Positions 54,069 to 61,936 of a stretch of 64,000 nt of DNA are shown piece by piece. The notes beneath the pieces are model-generated. The model searched no databases. It was not told the DNA's origin and saw nothing but the letters and a program-made list of their open reading frames with translations. The stretch lies in the NCBI RefSeq assembly GCF_030408375.1, contig NZ_CP046530.1, forward strand, positions 62,001-126,000, read 5' to 3'. Source of the stretch: Corynebacterium afermentans subsp. lipophilum. GTDB lineage: Bacteria; Actinomycetota; Actinomycetes; Mycobacteriales; Mycobacteriaceae. Both the position numbers and the translations under genes were made by a program. Every line of letters starts with the position of its first letter. Within the stretch, counting starts at the first letter, position 1.

Positions 54069-54851
54069 ATGTCCAGCACCCTCTACCGCTCAGACCACCT
54101 CGCGCCGGTGATCCGCCTCACCGAGCGCCGGGCTGGTGCGACGCTGCTTGTGCGCGTTGGGCTGGTCTCCGATGACGTTGTGTACCGGTGGGTGGGCATC
54201 GACGAGGACGCGACCATCGCGGATTGCTGCGAGATCGTGGGGGAGGTCTTCGGCGTCGAGGGTGTGGGTGCGGATGCGCCACAGGGGCGTTTGCTTTGCG
54301 ACGTTCTAAAGTCCCCCGGCGATTCCACCCACTTTTCCCACGGCTTGTGGTCCTTTGAAATGCAGTTGGCCAACGTGTACCCGCGCGACGAGTCCACGCC
54401 ACCGTCCGTGTGCGTGGCGGGCTCCGGGTCGTTCGGCGCGGCGCCCTTCGACATCCGTACAGTCAACGCCCGGTTGATGGGAGAGGTCGAGGTGCCGGGC
54501 CTGCGCGCCGAGGTGCGCGAGTTCATGGCGCGTGCCCGCGGGCACGACTTCGCCCCGTTGATGCATGCGCTGGATGTGGGGACGGGGAAGCGGATAGCGG
54601 CGCTTCCGGTGGAGTCCGGGCGGTTGGAAAGGGACGCCTTCTGGTCCCTGGTCTTCGCGCTGACCTGCTGCGCGGGCGGGGAGACCGCGCACATCGCCGA
54701 GAGCATCTTCGCCTCGCTGGGGCACGGGGATTTGGGCATCGGGGAGATTCGGGCGCTGTGCGCGGAATCGCTCGCTGAGCTGGACGCAATCGGCGGGGAA
54801 AGGACCCCGGCGGAGATGCTGGATATCTACCGCCAGCTCATGCGCGGGTAG
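54069..54851 (+). CDS. Conserved hypothetical protein within the arabinan gene block
   Basis: 260 aa from the leaderless ATG at 54069. The N-terminal half has a plasmid pRiA4b-like/beta-grasp impression (VIRLTERRAGATLLVRVGL, ADCCEIVGEVFG); the C-terminal half is helical. No catalytic motif or membrane segment is seen. It sits between dprE1 and gtrA. The function is unknown, and I do not assign a family. Confidence 0.6.
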   Translation: MSSTLYRSDHLAPVIRLTERRAGATLLVRVGLVSDDVVYRWVGIDEDATIADCCEIVGEVFGVEGVGADAPQGRLLCDVLKSPGDSTHFSHGLWSFEMQLANVYPRDESTPPSVCVAGSGSFGAAPFDIRTVNARLMGEVEVPGLRAEVREFMARARGHDFAPLMHALDVGTGKRIAALPVESGRLERDAFWSLVFALTCCAGGETAHIAESIFASLGHGDLGIGEIRALCAESLAELDAIGGERTPAEMLDIYRQLMRG

Positions 54852-54854
54852 GGT
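54849..54854 (+). promoter_or_regulatory. -10 element for leaderless gtrA-like mRNA
   Basis: TAGGGT overlaps the stop codon of the previous gene, 8 nt before the GTG at 54863. Confidence 0.6.
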
Positions 54855-54862
54855 ATTCGCCC

Positions 54863-55291
54863 GTGGCTTCAAGTTCTACCCTGAAACAGCAGCTCGTGCC
54901 CTTCCTCTTGGTCGGCGTGGGCTGCGCAGTCATCGACTTCGGCATCACCCACAGCCTCGACGAATTCATGGGGGTGCAGCGCGACCTTGCCAAGGCCGTG
55001 GGCTGGGTGTTCGGCACGCTCGCCGCGTACGTGCTCAACTCCAAGTTCTCCTTCCAATCCAAGATCAACGCGAAGAAGGCCGGGGCGGTCTTCGTGCTCT
55101 ACGCGGTGACCTTTGCGGTGCAGATGGTGCTGTGGCGCGTGACGGACTCGCCGCTGACGTCGCTGGGCCTGGTCAACCCGTGGAAGAACGTCGTGTCCTT
55201 TGTCATCGCCCAGGGCGTGGCCACCGTGGTCAACTTTGAGCTGCAGCGGCACCTGATCTTCCGCGAAGCCAAGAAAACTATGGCCGCCTAA
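54863..55291 (+). CDS. GtrA family membrane protein
   Basis: 142 aa, GTG start. Four helices with the GtrA pattern: FLLVGVGCAVIDFGIT, then AYVLNSKFSF and VVNFELQRHLIF at the end. It matches the small GtrA protein next to dprE1 in mycobacteria (Rv3789), proposed to aid arabinogalactan assembly, possibly by flipping or recruiting lipid-linked arabinose or AftA-class enzymes. Its tail overlaps glfT1 by 14 bp. Confidence 0.85.
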   Translation: MASSSTLKQQLVPFLLVGVGCAVIDFGITHSLDEFMGVQRDLAKAVGWVFGTLAAYVLNSKFSFQSKINAKKAGAVFVLYAVTFAVQMVLWRVTDSPLTSLGLVNPWKNVVSFVIAQGVATVVNFELQRHLIFREAKKTMAA

Positions 55292-56180
55292 AGTCCTCTT
55301 TCGCCCCGCGGCGCAGCAGCTTCAGCCACTGGTAGAAGCCCTTCGGGTCCTTCTTCTCCAGCAGGAAGAACCAGCCGAAGCGGACCACCTCCTGCAGCTG
55401 CATCTTCTTCATGCCGCGCTGGTTAATGATGTAGCCGCGGTTGCGGTACGTGAAATACCGCTTGGTGGGGTTGTCGGGGAACTGCGCGTGCGCGCGACCG
55501 CCCATGATCGGGTGGAACTCGCCCGAGCCGTCCGGGTGCAGATAGAACGTGGTCAACGCCGTGCCGTAGGGGAGGCCGGATTGTGCCAGGCGACGGTGGT
55601 ACTCCACCTCGTCGCCCCGGATGAACAGGCGGTAATCCGGCACGCCGATGCGCTCCATCGCCTCCGCCGAGATCAGCGCGCCATTGAACAGGCTCGCGTA
55701 CTGGGGCAAAAAGTCGCCTTCGAGCTCATTTACGCGGCGGTGCCAGGTGGTGCCCTGCCTCAACGGGAACGCCAGCTTCTCCGGGTCGTCGATGTTGGCC
55801 ACCACCGGGGAAACCTCCGCCAGCTGGTGCTTTACTGCGACCCGATACAGCTCTTTGAGCACGTGCTCGTCCTTCGGGCGGCCGTCGTCGTCCGCGCACC
55901 AGATGGCGTCCGCGCCGAGTGCCAGGGCGTGCAGGAATCCGTAGGCGAACCCGCCTGCGCCGCCCAGGTTGGTTTTGGATGGGAGGTAGACGGCGCGGTC
56001 GGCCGCGAGGTCGTCGAGAAGCTCCTGCACCTCGTCTTGCGCCCCGTTGTCCACCACAATCACCCAATCCACCGGATGCGTCTGGTTGACCACCTGCTCC
56101 AACGAGTGTTTCAGCAGGTCAACGCGGCGGTGGGTGACAATCACGGCGGCGGTCGTGCCGTTCGGATTCAACGCAGTCAT
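55278..56180 (-). CDS. glfT1: Galactofuranosyltransferase GlfT1
   Basis: 300 aa from the ATG at 56180. GT2 fold: AVIVTHRRVDLLKHSL, the metal-binding ADDDGRPKDEH (DDD) and FIRGDEVEYHRRL with the catalytic Asp. It adds the first two galactofuranose units to the GlcNAc-rhamnose lipid linker in the cytoplasm. Order glfT1-gtrA-dprE1 and the nearby wzt/wzm match the mycobacterial locus. CACAAT lies 7 nt before the ATG. Confidence 0.92.
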   Translation of the reverse strand: MTALNPNGTTAAVIVTHRRVDLLKHSLEQVVNQTHPVDWVIVVDNGAQDEVQELLDDLAADRAVYLPSKTNLGGAGGFAYGFLHALALGADAIWCADDDGRPKDEHVLKELYRVAVKHQLAEVSPVVANIDDPEKLAFPLRQGTTWHRRVNELEGDFLPQYASLFNGALISAEAMERIGVPDYRLFIRGDEVEYHRRLAQSGLPYGTALTTFYLHPDGSGEFHPIMGGRAHAQFPDNPTKRYFTYRNRGYIINQRGMKKMQLQEVVRFGWFFLLEKKDPKGFYQWLKLLRRGAKEDFRRP

Positions 56181-56234
56181 GCCTTTTATTGTGCCCGAGG
56201 GATCCAAACGCGCATTCTTCACGTCTAAGTAGGC

Positions 56235-57242
56235 ATGGTGAATTTGTATGACGGGATGAATGTGAACTTCGAAGCGCGCCTCCTTGCCGCGGCCGACCGG
56301 GTAGCAGGCACGCAGTACAGGCAGGTGACGAAGCAGTGGTTCTTGTCGGCGGACCATTGCCGGAAGGACTGGCAGGTGGAGCTGTGCGCTCGCAGCCACC
56401 CGCGCCGGGTGCTGTACTGGGCCCCTGCGGCGGCGCGTGCTGCGGCCCACGCTGTGGAGCGGCCCGGGTCGGTGGTCGGCGGATTCTCGGCGCTAGCGCT
56501 GTACGGAATGCCGTTTTTGGTGGAGGGGGCGGACACGCTGTTGTTCTCCGCCACGGCGAAGAACCAGGTGGGCGGGACGCGCACACCGACGGTACGTCGG
56601 CCCAGCGCGAGGCCTGGAAGCGTGTGGTCCTTGAGCCATCGCGGAGTAACGCTTCGGGCGGCCGCGCCCGCCGACGCTGTTGTGCAGGCGCTGAAGGAGA
56701 TCCGGCGCGGCGGGCATCGGTGGGCGACGGTAGCTGTCGAAGGTTTCACGGCCGAGGAGGTGATGGCCATCCAGCTCGTGGACTGCGCCCGCCGGTTCCT
56801 TGGTGTGCAGTTGCCGCACATCCGGGCGGCGGCTGCGCAGAAGATTAACGTGGAATGGCTCAACCGTGTGCTCGAAAACAGCAGCGTGTTAGCGGATTCG
56901 CCAAAAGAGACCGAGATGCGCCTGTTGGTCACGGCGCTTGCTGCCCGCTACGGGTGCACTGTTCAGGAGCAGGTCCCGTTCATCGTCGACGGCGTCATAG
57001 TCACCGTATTCGACCTGGCCATTCCGGAGCTGAAGATTGCCATCATGTACGACGGTGTCCACCACGGGGACCGGAAGCAGCGGAACAAGGACTCCTCGAT
57101 AAACCTGCAGATGATCCGCGGCGGATGGACCCCCGCCCGGTGCGCCTCAGACACAATGTTTGAGTGCCTCGGGCTCGTCGAGGACCTACTCCGGGAAATG
57201 AATTCACTGCACACTCCCGGCCACGTGAACAAATCCGGGTAG
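56235..57242 (+). CDS. DUF559-like endonuclease protein, diverged (gene C)
   Basis: 335 aa. The N-terminal half (about 1-190) is AbiEi-like in pattern (VVGGFSALALYGMPF, HRGVTLRAA). The C-terminal half carries a weak PD-(D/E)XK-type set: SPKETEMRLLV, then VTVFDLAIPELKIAIMYDGVHHG with DGxHH. It is more distant from genes A and B than these are from each other. The last codons run into a repeat with TGAACAAATCC. It breaks the glfT1-wzt linkage, so it looks inserted. Function unknown. Confidence 0.7.
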   Translation: MVNLYDGMNVNFEARLLAAADRVAGTQYRQVTKQWFLSADHCRKDWQVELCARSHPRRVLYWAPAAARAAAHAVERPGSVVGGFSALALYGMPFLVEGADTLLFSATAKNQVGGTRTPTVRRPSARPGSVWSLSHRGVTLRAAAPADAVVQALKEIRRGGHRWATVAVEGFTAEEVMAIQLVDCARRFLGVQLPHIRAAAAQKINVEWLNRVLENSSVLADSPKETEMRLLVTALAARYGCTVQEQVPFIVDGVIVTVFDLAIPELKIAIMYDGVHHGDRKQRNKDSSINLQMIRGGWTPARCASDTMFECLGLVEDLLREMNSLHTPGHVNKSG

Positions 57243-57322
57243 ACGACGTTTTTACCTGGGAGTTGTGAACAAACCCCGGTGCTTTTCCGGGATTGATTCA
57301 TCTGCTAGTGAATAAATCCCGG
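57226..57322. repeat. TGAACAAATCC-type repeats behind DUF559-like gene C
   Basis: TGAACAAATCC (57226), TGAACAAACCC (57266) and TGAATAAATCC (57309) lie about 40 bp apart, with a reverse copy GGGATTGATTCA (57289-57300). The latter two form a 14-bp hairpin, CCGGGATTGATTCA with TGAATAAATCCCGG (57287-57300 / 57309-57322, one mismatch). It could also terminate gene C and wzt. The motif resembles the cluster at 4001-4324. Confidence 0.7.
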
Positions 57323-57329
57323 GAGGGGG

Positions 57330-58136
57330 CTAGGGCTTCTCGACGTCACCGTCACCGTGGAAGCGCTCCACCAGCTCCGCGACGTACTCGCCGGTCTCGG
57401 GGCCCTCGTACGCGCCCACGACGTCGGCGACCAGGCCGGCCTCGCGGATCTCGCCCTTGTCCACCCACAGGGCGGTGTTGCACAGCTGGGCCAAAAAGTC
57501 GTTGGAGTGGGAGGCGAAGACCAGGATGCCGGACTTTTTCACCATCTCTGCGAGCCGGACGCGGGCTTTGGCCATGAAGGCGGCGTCGACGGCGCCGATG
57601 CCCTCGTCCAACAGCAAGATCTCCGGCTCGATGGAGGTGACCACGCCCAGCGCCAGGCGGACGCGCATGCCGGTGGAGTAGGTGCGAAGGGGCATGTTGA
57701 GGTAGTCGCCGAGCTCGGAAAACTCGGCGATTTCGTCCATCTTCGCCTTCATCTGCTTGCGCGTCTGGCCCAGGAACAACCCGCGGATGATGATGTTTTC
57801 GTAGCCGGAGATCTCCGGGTCCATGCCCACGCCCAGGTCGAAGACGGGCGCGACGCGGCCGCGCACGTCGGCGACGCCGCGGGTGGGCTCGTAGATACCG
57901 GACAGCAGGCGCAGAAGGGTGGACTTGCCGGCGCCGTTGTGGCCGACCAGGCCGACGCGGTCGCCTTCCCTCAAATGAAGGTTGATGTCGCGCAGCGCCT
58001 CCACGACCACGGTGTTGGAGGCGTTCTGGCCGATCTTGCCGCCCGCGGAGGACATCATGGCCTTCTTCAGGGAGCGGGATTTGGCATCGAAGATGGGGAA
58101 GTCGACGCAGGCGTTGTAGGTGTCAATGGAAACCAT
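57330..58136 (-). CDS. wzt: ABC transporter ATPase Wzt for lipid-linked galactan export
   Basis: 268 aa. Walker A LVGHNGAGKSTLLR, signature YSTGMRVRLALGV, Walker B EILLLDEGIGAVD, H-loop FASHS. The RGRVAPVFDLGVG region after Walker A is typical of polysaccharide/teichoic acid export ATPases (RfbE/TagH type). With Wzm it moves galactan-lipid to the outer face of the membrane. It is the equivalent of mycobacterial Rv3781. Confidence 0.92.
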   Translation of the reverse strand: MVSIDTYNACVDFPIFDAKSRSLKKAMMSSAGGKIGQNASNTVVVEALRDINLHLREGDRVGLVGHNGAGKSTLLRLLSGIYEPTRGVADVRGRVAPVFDLGVGMDPEISGYENIIIRGLFLGQTRKQMKAKMDEIAEFSELGDYLNMPLRTYSTGMRVRLALGVVTSIEPEILLLDEGIGAVDAAFMAKARVRLAEMVKKSGILVFASHSNDFLAQLCNTALWVDKGEIREAGLVADVVGAYEGPETGEYVAELVERFHGDGDVEKP

Positions 58137-58153
58137 GTGAAACTCCTAACCTC

Positions 58154-59041
58154 CTAAACCCAGTACGGCACGCGGAAGCGCCAGCGCTTCATGGCCAGCA
58201 GGGTGATCAGGACGCCGACAACGGTGCAGGCGAGGACGATGCCCCAGTGGTAGGCGGCCAACGGTTCGTCGATAAGCGGGGCGCGCACGATCTCGAGGTA
58301 GTGGTAGAGGGGGTTGACCTCGGCGAGCATGGCCCGCTGCGCGACCTCGCCGCCTTGGTCCTTGAGGGTGCGGGTGGTCCAGACGATCGGGGTGACGTAG
58401 AAGAGGAGCTGCACCAGGGCCTCGAGAAGCGGGGCGACGTCGCGGAAGCGGGTGGCCACCATGCCGAAGAACATCGCCACCCACACGCCGTTGACCACAA
58501 GCAGCGCCAGACCGGGGATGAAGAGCAGCGTGTGCAGGGTCAGCGGGATGCGGAAGATCAGCACCAGCAGCAGCCAGATCACCATGTTGTGCGCCAAAAA
58601 CAGCAGTTGGCGCCACACCAGGCGGTAGACGTGCACCGACAGGGCGGACGGGAGCTGTTTGATCAGGCCTTCGTTTTCGATGAAGACGTTCGCGCCGTCC
58701 TTGATGCAGCCGGAGAGGAAGCCCCAGACGATGAAGCCGACGGTGACGTGGGGGAGGAACTCAGCGACGTCGATCTGGAACAGCATGGAGTACAGAAGGC
58801 CCAGCGCCAGCGACATCACGCCGGTGGCGATGGTGATCCAGAGCGGGCCGAGGGTGGACCTCTTGTACCGCTGCTTGATGTCTTGCCACCCCAGTTGCAG
58901 CCAGAGTTCGTGCTGGCCCCAGCCGCGGATGAGGTCGTCGAACGCGCGCCGGAAGGTCCTGGACTTCGACGGCGGCGTGTCTTCGCCCGGAGGGCTGGTC
59001 ATGCGGGCGACGTCTTGGCGCAGCTGATCTTCGTTGTGCAC
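58154..59041 (-). CDS. wzm: ABC transporter permease Wzm for lipid-linked galactan export
   Basis: 295 aa from a leaderless GTG at 59041 (TAGGGT 7 nt upstream); an ATG at 59002 is an alternative without a ribosome-binding site. Six helices in the ABC-2 layout; DIKQRYKRSTLGPLWITI is the conserved N-terminal coupling motif and FRDVAPLLEALVQLLFYVTPI the mid motif. It forms the channel with Wzt (58136). Equivalent of Rv3783. Confidence 0.9.
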   Translation of the reverse strand: MHNEDQLRQDVARMTSPPGEDTPPSKSRTFRRAFDDLIRGWGQHELWLQLGWQDIKQRYKRSTLGPLWITIATGVMSLALGLLYSMLFQIDVAEFLPHVTVGFIVWGFLSGCIKDGANVFIENEGLIKQLPSALSVHVYRLVWRQLLFLAHNMVIWLLLVLIFRIPLTLHTLLFIPGLALLVVNGVWVAMFFGMVATRFRDVAPLLEALVQLLFYVTPIVWTTRTLKDQGGEVAQRAMLAEVNPLYHYLEIVRAPLIDEPLAAYHWGIVLACTVVGVLITLLAMKRWRFRVPYWV

Positions 59042-59048
59042 GCAGATC

Positions 59049-59054
59049 ACCCTA
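59049..59054 (-). promoter_or_regulatory. -10 element for leaderless wzm mRNA
   Basis: TAGGGT on the minus strand, 7 nt before the GTG at 59041. Confidence 0.6.
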
Positions 59055-59146
59055 GTGCACTGCATTTGCGCACCCGAGCTGGCGGTGTGCGCCGTGTCGG
59101 ACGGGCGTGCATAATTGGGGCATTCTTGCCTGAAGGGAGGTCGGCC

Positions 59147-60358
59147 GTGGCGTATGACGTGTGGGGAGTGCGTGGACTCTACACATCGCTCGGTAGCGGC
59201 TGGACGTACCTGAACGCCCACACGCAGCCGCAGGTGCCGGAGAAGGTGGCGACGGCGGTCTCGCGAAGCTTCCGCAGCGCGGCGCTGGTGCCGCCGCCGG
59301 AGCCGGTGCTGGGATCGCACTCGAAGGAGGCCTTGGGCCAGCCGGAGGGCGTGCAGTACCCGGAGATGGCGCGGGTGGCCATCGCGGACCTGACCGGTGT
59401 GGCGGCGGACCAGGTGGTGCTGGGCCCGAGCGTGCCTGCGCTGTACTCGGCGCTGGTCAACGCGATGAAGCCGATGCTGCGCCGCAACTCCTCCGTGGTG
59501 CTGAACCCGCTGGACCGGCCGTATTTGAGCAAGCGTCTGCGGCGCGCCGGGCTGGATGAGACGTGGGCGCAGGCGGACCTGGCCACCGGTGATCTGCCGG
59601 CGTGGCAGTACAGCGAGATCGCGGACGGCTCCACCCGCCTGGTGTCCGTGCCGGCGGCGCACGCGGAGCTGGGCAACGTGGTGCGCGTCGCCGACATTGT
59701 GGAGGCGGTGCGGGCGAAGTCGAGGGCGTGGGTGCTTGTGGACGCCACCGCGTACGCCCCTTACCGGCCCGTTGACCTCGAGGCCTGGGGCGCGGACGTG
59801 GCCGCGGTGGACATCGCTCAGCTGGGCGGGCCGGACATCGCCGCGCTGATCTTCCGCGACACCGCCATGTTCAAGCGCCTGGACATGGACGCGCTGGACC
59901 TGGAGGTTTCTCAGGGCTTGGCGGGCGCGGTGCCGGCGGTGGTGGACCATTACGCCTCCTTGGTGGAGGGTTTCTCTGGCCGTGCGACCCGCCGCAACCG
60001 CCTGAAGTACTCCCTGGACGCGACCACCGCCTACCTCAACGGCCTGCGGGATGACCTGCACACGTTCTTGGGAACCCTGCCCGCCGTGCACATCGTCGGT
60101 GTGAGCGGCGAGGCGGCCGCGGACGCGCGGGTGGAGCGCATCCCGCGCCTGGCGTTCGGCGTGACGGGCGTGCCCAGCGAAACTGTGCTGCAGCGGCTGC
60201 TTGCCAACGGCATCGTGGCCACACAAACGTGCGCCACACCGCTTCTCGACGACATGGGCGTCGCTGACATGGGCGGCGCCGTGACCATCGCCATGTCGCC
60301 GTTTAACACCCAGAACGACATTGAGCAGCTGGTGCGGACGGTGGCGTCTCTGGCTTAG
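59147..60358 (+). CDS. Class-V aminotransferase-fold protein lacking the PLP lysine
   Basis: 403 aa, GTG after GAAGGGAGG. The whole chain fits a class-V aminotransferase/cysteine desulphurase fold: an early YLNAHTQPQVP, mid VLVDATAYAPYRPVDLEAWGAD, and a late LANGIVA(T)Q. The residue that normally binds pyridoxal phosphate in SGHKxxGP is Gln225 here (VDIAQLGGPDIAAL), so classic transamination is not expected. The gene corresponds by position to mycobacterial Rv3778c. It may be a non-catalytic or altered enzyme. It shares a TTAG end with the convergent oxidoreductase gene. Confidence 0.75.
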   Translation: MAYDVWGVRGLYTSLGSGWTYLNAHTQPQVPEKVATAVSRSFRSAALVPPPEPVLGSHSKEALGQPEGVQYPEMARVAIADLTGVAADQVVLGPSVPALYSALVNAMKPMLRRNSSVVLNPLDRPYLSKRLRRAGLDETWAQADLATGDLPAWQYSEIADGSTRLVSVPAAHAELGNVVRVADIVEAVRAKSRAWVLVDATAYAPYRPVDLEAWGADVAAVDIAQLGGPDIAALIFRDTAMFKRLDMDALDLEVSQGLAGAVPAVVDHYASLVEGFSGRATRRNRLKYSLDATTAYLNGLRDDLHTFLGTLPAVHIVGVSGEAAADARVERIPRLAFGVTGVPSETVLQRLLANGIVATQTCATPLLDDMGVADMGGAVTIAMSPFNTQNDIEQLVRTVASLA

Positions 60359-61290
60359 AGAACCAGGAGGACCTTCCCGGTGTTGTCGCCGGAATCCAGG
60401 TGCTCGTGGGCCAGCTTGGCGTCCTCAAGCGGGAAGCGCGCGGAGATGTTCGGGGTGATCTTCCCGGCCTCGATGAGCGGCCACACATTTTCCACCGTGG
60501 AGGCGACAATGGCCGCCTTCATCGGCCGTGGGCGGGCGCGCAGGGTGGTGGCGGTGACGGACAGGCGCCGCGGCATCATCCGGCCCAGTGACAGGGTGCC
60601 CTTCGGCCCGCCCTGCACCGCGATGACGATGAGGTGCCCGTCGGTGTTCAGCGTCTTGATGTTCTGCTCCAGGTACGGCCCGCCGACCACGTCCAGGATC
60701 GCGTCCGCCCACCCGGGCAGCTCCTCGGCGAAGTCCTGCTCCTTGTAGTTGATCAGGATGTCGGCGCCAAGCTCCTTGCAGTAGTCGAGCTTTTCCTGGC
60801 TGCCGGCGGTGACGGCCACCTCGCAGCCGAGCGCCTTGCACATCTGGATGGCAAAGGAGCCGATGCCGCCCGCGCCGCCGTGGATGAGCACGCGGTCGCC
60901 CTCCTTGATGCCGGCGATCATGCCCAGGTTCGACCACACCGTGCACGCCACCTCGACCACGCCGGCGGTCTCCTCGACAGTCAGGCCCTTTGGGATGGGT
61001 GTGAGCTGTCCTTCCGGGACAGTGACGTATTCGGCGTACCCGCCGCCAGCGAGCAGGCAGCCGACCTCCTCGCCTTCCTTTCGACCAGTCGTGCCCGGGT
61101 CTGTAATGATTCCCGCGCATTCCAGACCCATAATCTCGGACTCGCCCTTCGGCGGCGGGTACTTCCCGGCGGCTTGCATCAGGTCGCCGCGGTTCACGCC
61201 GGCGGCAACCACCTTGACTATGACTTCGCCGTCTTGCGGGGTGGGCCTTTGGGCGTCGTAAAGCATGAGCTCTTCATTGATTGCTTTCAT
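60355..61290 (-). CDS. NADPH:quinone oxidoreductase-like zinc-free MDR enzyme
   Basis: 311 aa. MDR fold without the catalytic zinc ligands. GAAGVNRGDLMQAAGKYPPP is the N-terminal quinone-oxidoreductase motif; the NADPH site is GGAGGIGSFAIQMCK (GxGGxG), followed by AGSQEKL. It reduces quinones or enones. It occupies the position of Rv3777 at the edge of the cell-wall block. TACCCT lies 7 nt before the ATG. Confidence 0.85.
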   Translation of the reverse strand: MKAINEELMLYDAQRPTPQDGEVIVKVVAAGVNRGDLMQAAGKYPPPKGESEIMGLECAGIITDPGTTGRKEGEEVGCLLAGGGYAEYVTVPEGQLTPIPKGLTVEETAGVVEVACTVWSNLGMIAGIKEGDRVLIHGGAGGIGSFAIQMCKALGCEVAVTAGSQEKLDYCKELGADILINYKEQDFAEELPGWADAILDVVGGPYLEQNIKTLNTDGHLIVIAVQGGPKGTLSLGRMMPRRLSVTATTLRARPRPMKAAIVASTVENVWPLIEAGKITPNISARFPLEDAKLAHEHLDSGDNTGKVLLVL

Positions 61291-61297
61291 GCGGCCC

Positions 61298-61303
61298 AGG
61301 GTA
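61298..61303 (-). promoter_or_regulatory. -10 element for leaderless quinone oxidoreductase mRNA
   Basis: TACCCT on the minus strand, 7 nt before the ATG at 61290. Confidence 0.55.
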
Positions 61304-61420
61304 GCCAGTCGGAGGGTGTCATTTACAGTGATGAATTAATTACGCAAACAGACTGCGCACAGCTGACATGCGGGTTAAGCTACGGGTGTTCCGCTCGTTT
61401 CCTAATGTAAAGGAATCCTC

Positions 61421-61567
61421 ATGATCTACACCATCCTCAGCCTCATGTCCTCCGCAGCCTTCATCTGGTCCATCCTTGAGGTGTTCACCGTCACCCAGCA
61501 GCGCCCGGGTATCTCCATCCCGGATGCGGCTCGCGTTGCAGCTGCGAAGTACGGCATCCACTTCTAA
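61421..61567 (+). CDS. Small membrane protein (48 aa)
   Basis: ATG after AAAGGAATCCTC, a good ribosome-binding site. It encodes one hydrophobic helix, MIYTILSLMSSAAFIWSILE, then a short polar tail ending AAKYGIHF. A strong terminator follows by 14 bp, which supports a real gene. The family is not recognised. Not linked to the neighbouring genes by overlap. Confidence 0.7.
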   Translation: MIYTILSLMSSAAFIWSILEVFTVTQQRPGISIPDAARVAAAKYGIHF

Positions 61568-61581
61568 TCGCTGCTACGAAG

Positions 61582-61614
61582 ACGGGCCTCCGCCGAATGG
61601 TGGGGCCCGTTTTT
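61582..61614 (+). terminator. Terminator after the small membrane protein gene
   Basis: Stem ACGGGCC (61582-61588) with GGCCCGT (61604-61610), extended by weaker inner pairing, then TTTTT starting at the last stem base (61610-61614). Confidence 0.85.
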
Positions 61615-61652
61615 ACATGCTGTAAGGTGAACCCGTCGCTTTTCAGCGACTT

Positions 61653-61740
<88 letters not shown>

Positions 61741-61936
61741 ACTACTTTTCGGGGGCCTTTGCTTAACGACGCCTTCCGGTTTCCCTCGCTTCCTTAAATG
61801 CAAATGAATTTATGGGAAGAGCCTAGGGGAGGACTTCTGGTCGGGTGTAAAGTCTCTGTCACTCCCGTTTTCTACGCTGGCGTGAAGCGGGAAAGCTAGT
61901 TTCAAAAAACATTACTCGCTGATGTGGAGGGCATGG

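Noticed and set aside
58247..59146. Upstream extension of the aminotransferase-like gene across wzm
   Set aside because: It runs antisense to wzm; GTG 59147 has a strong ribosome-binding site.
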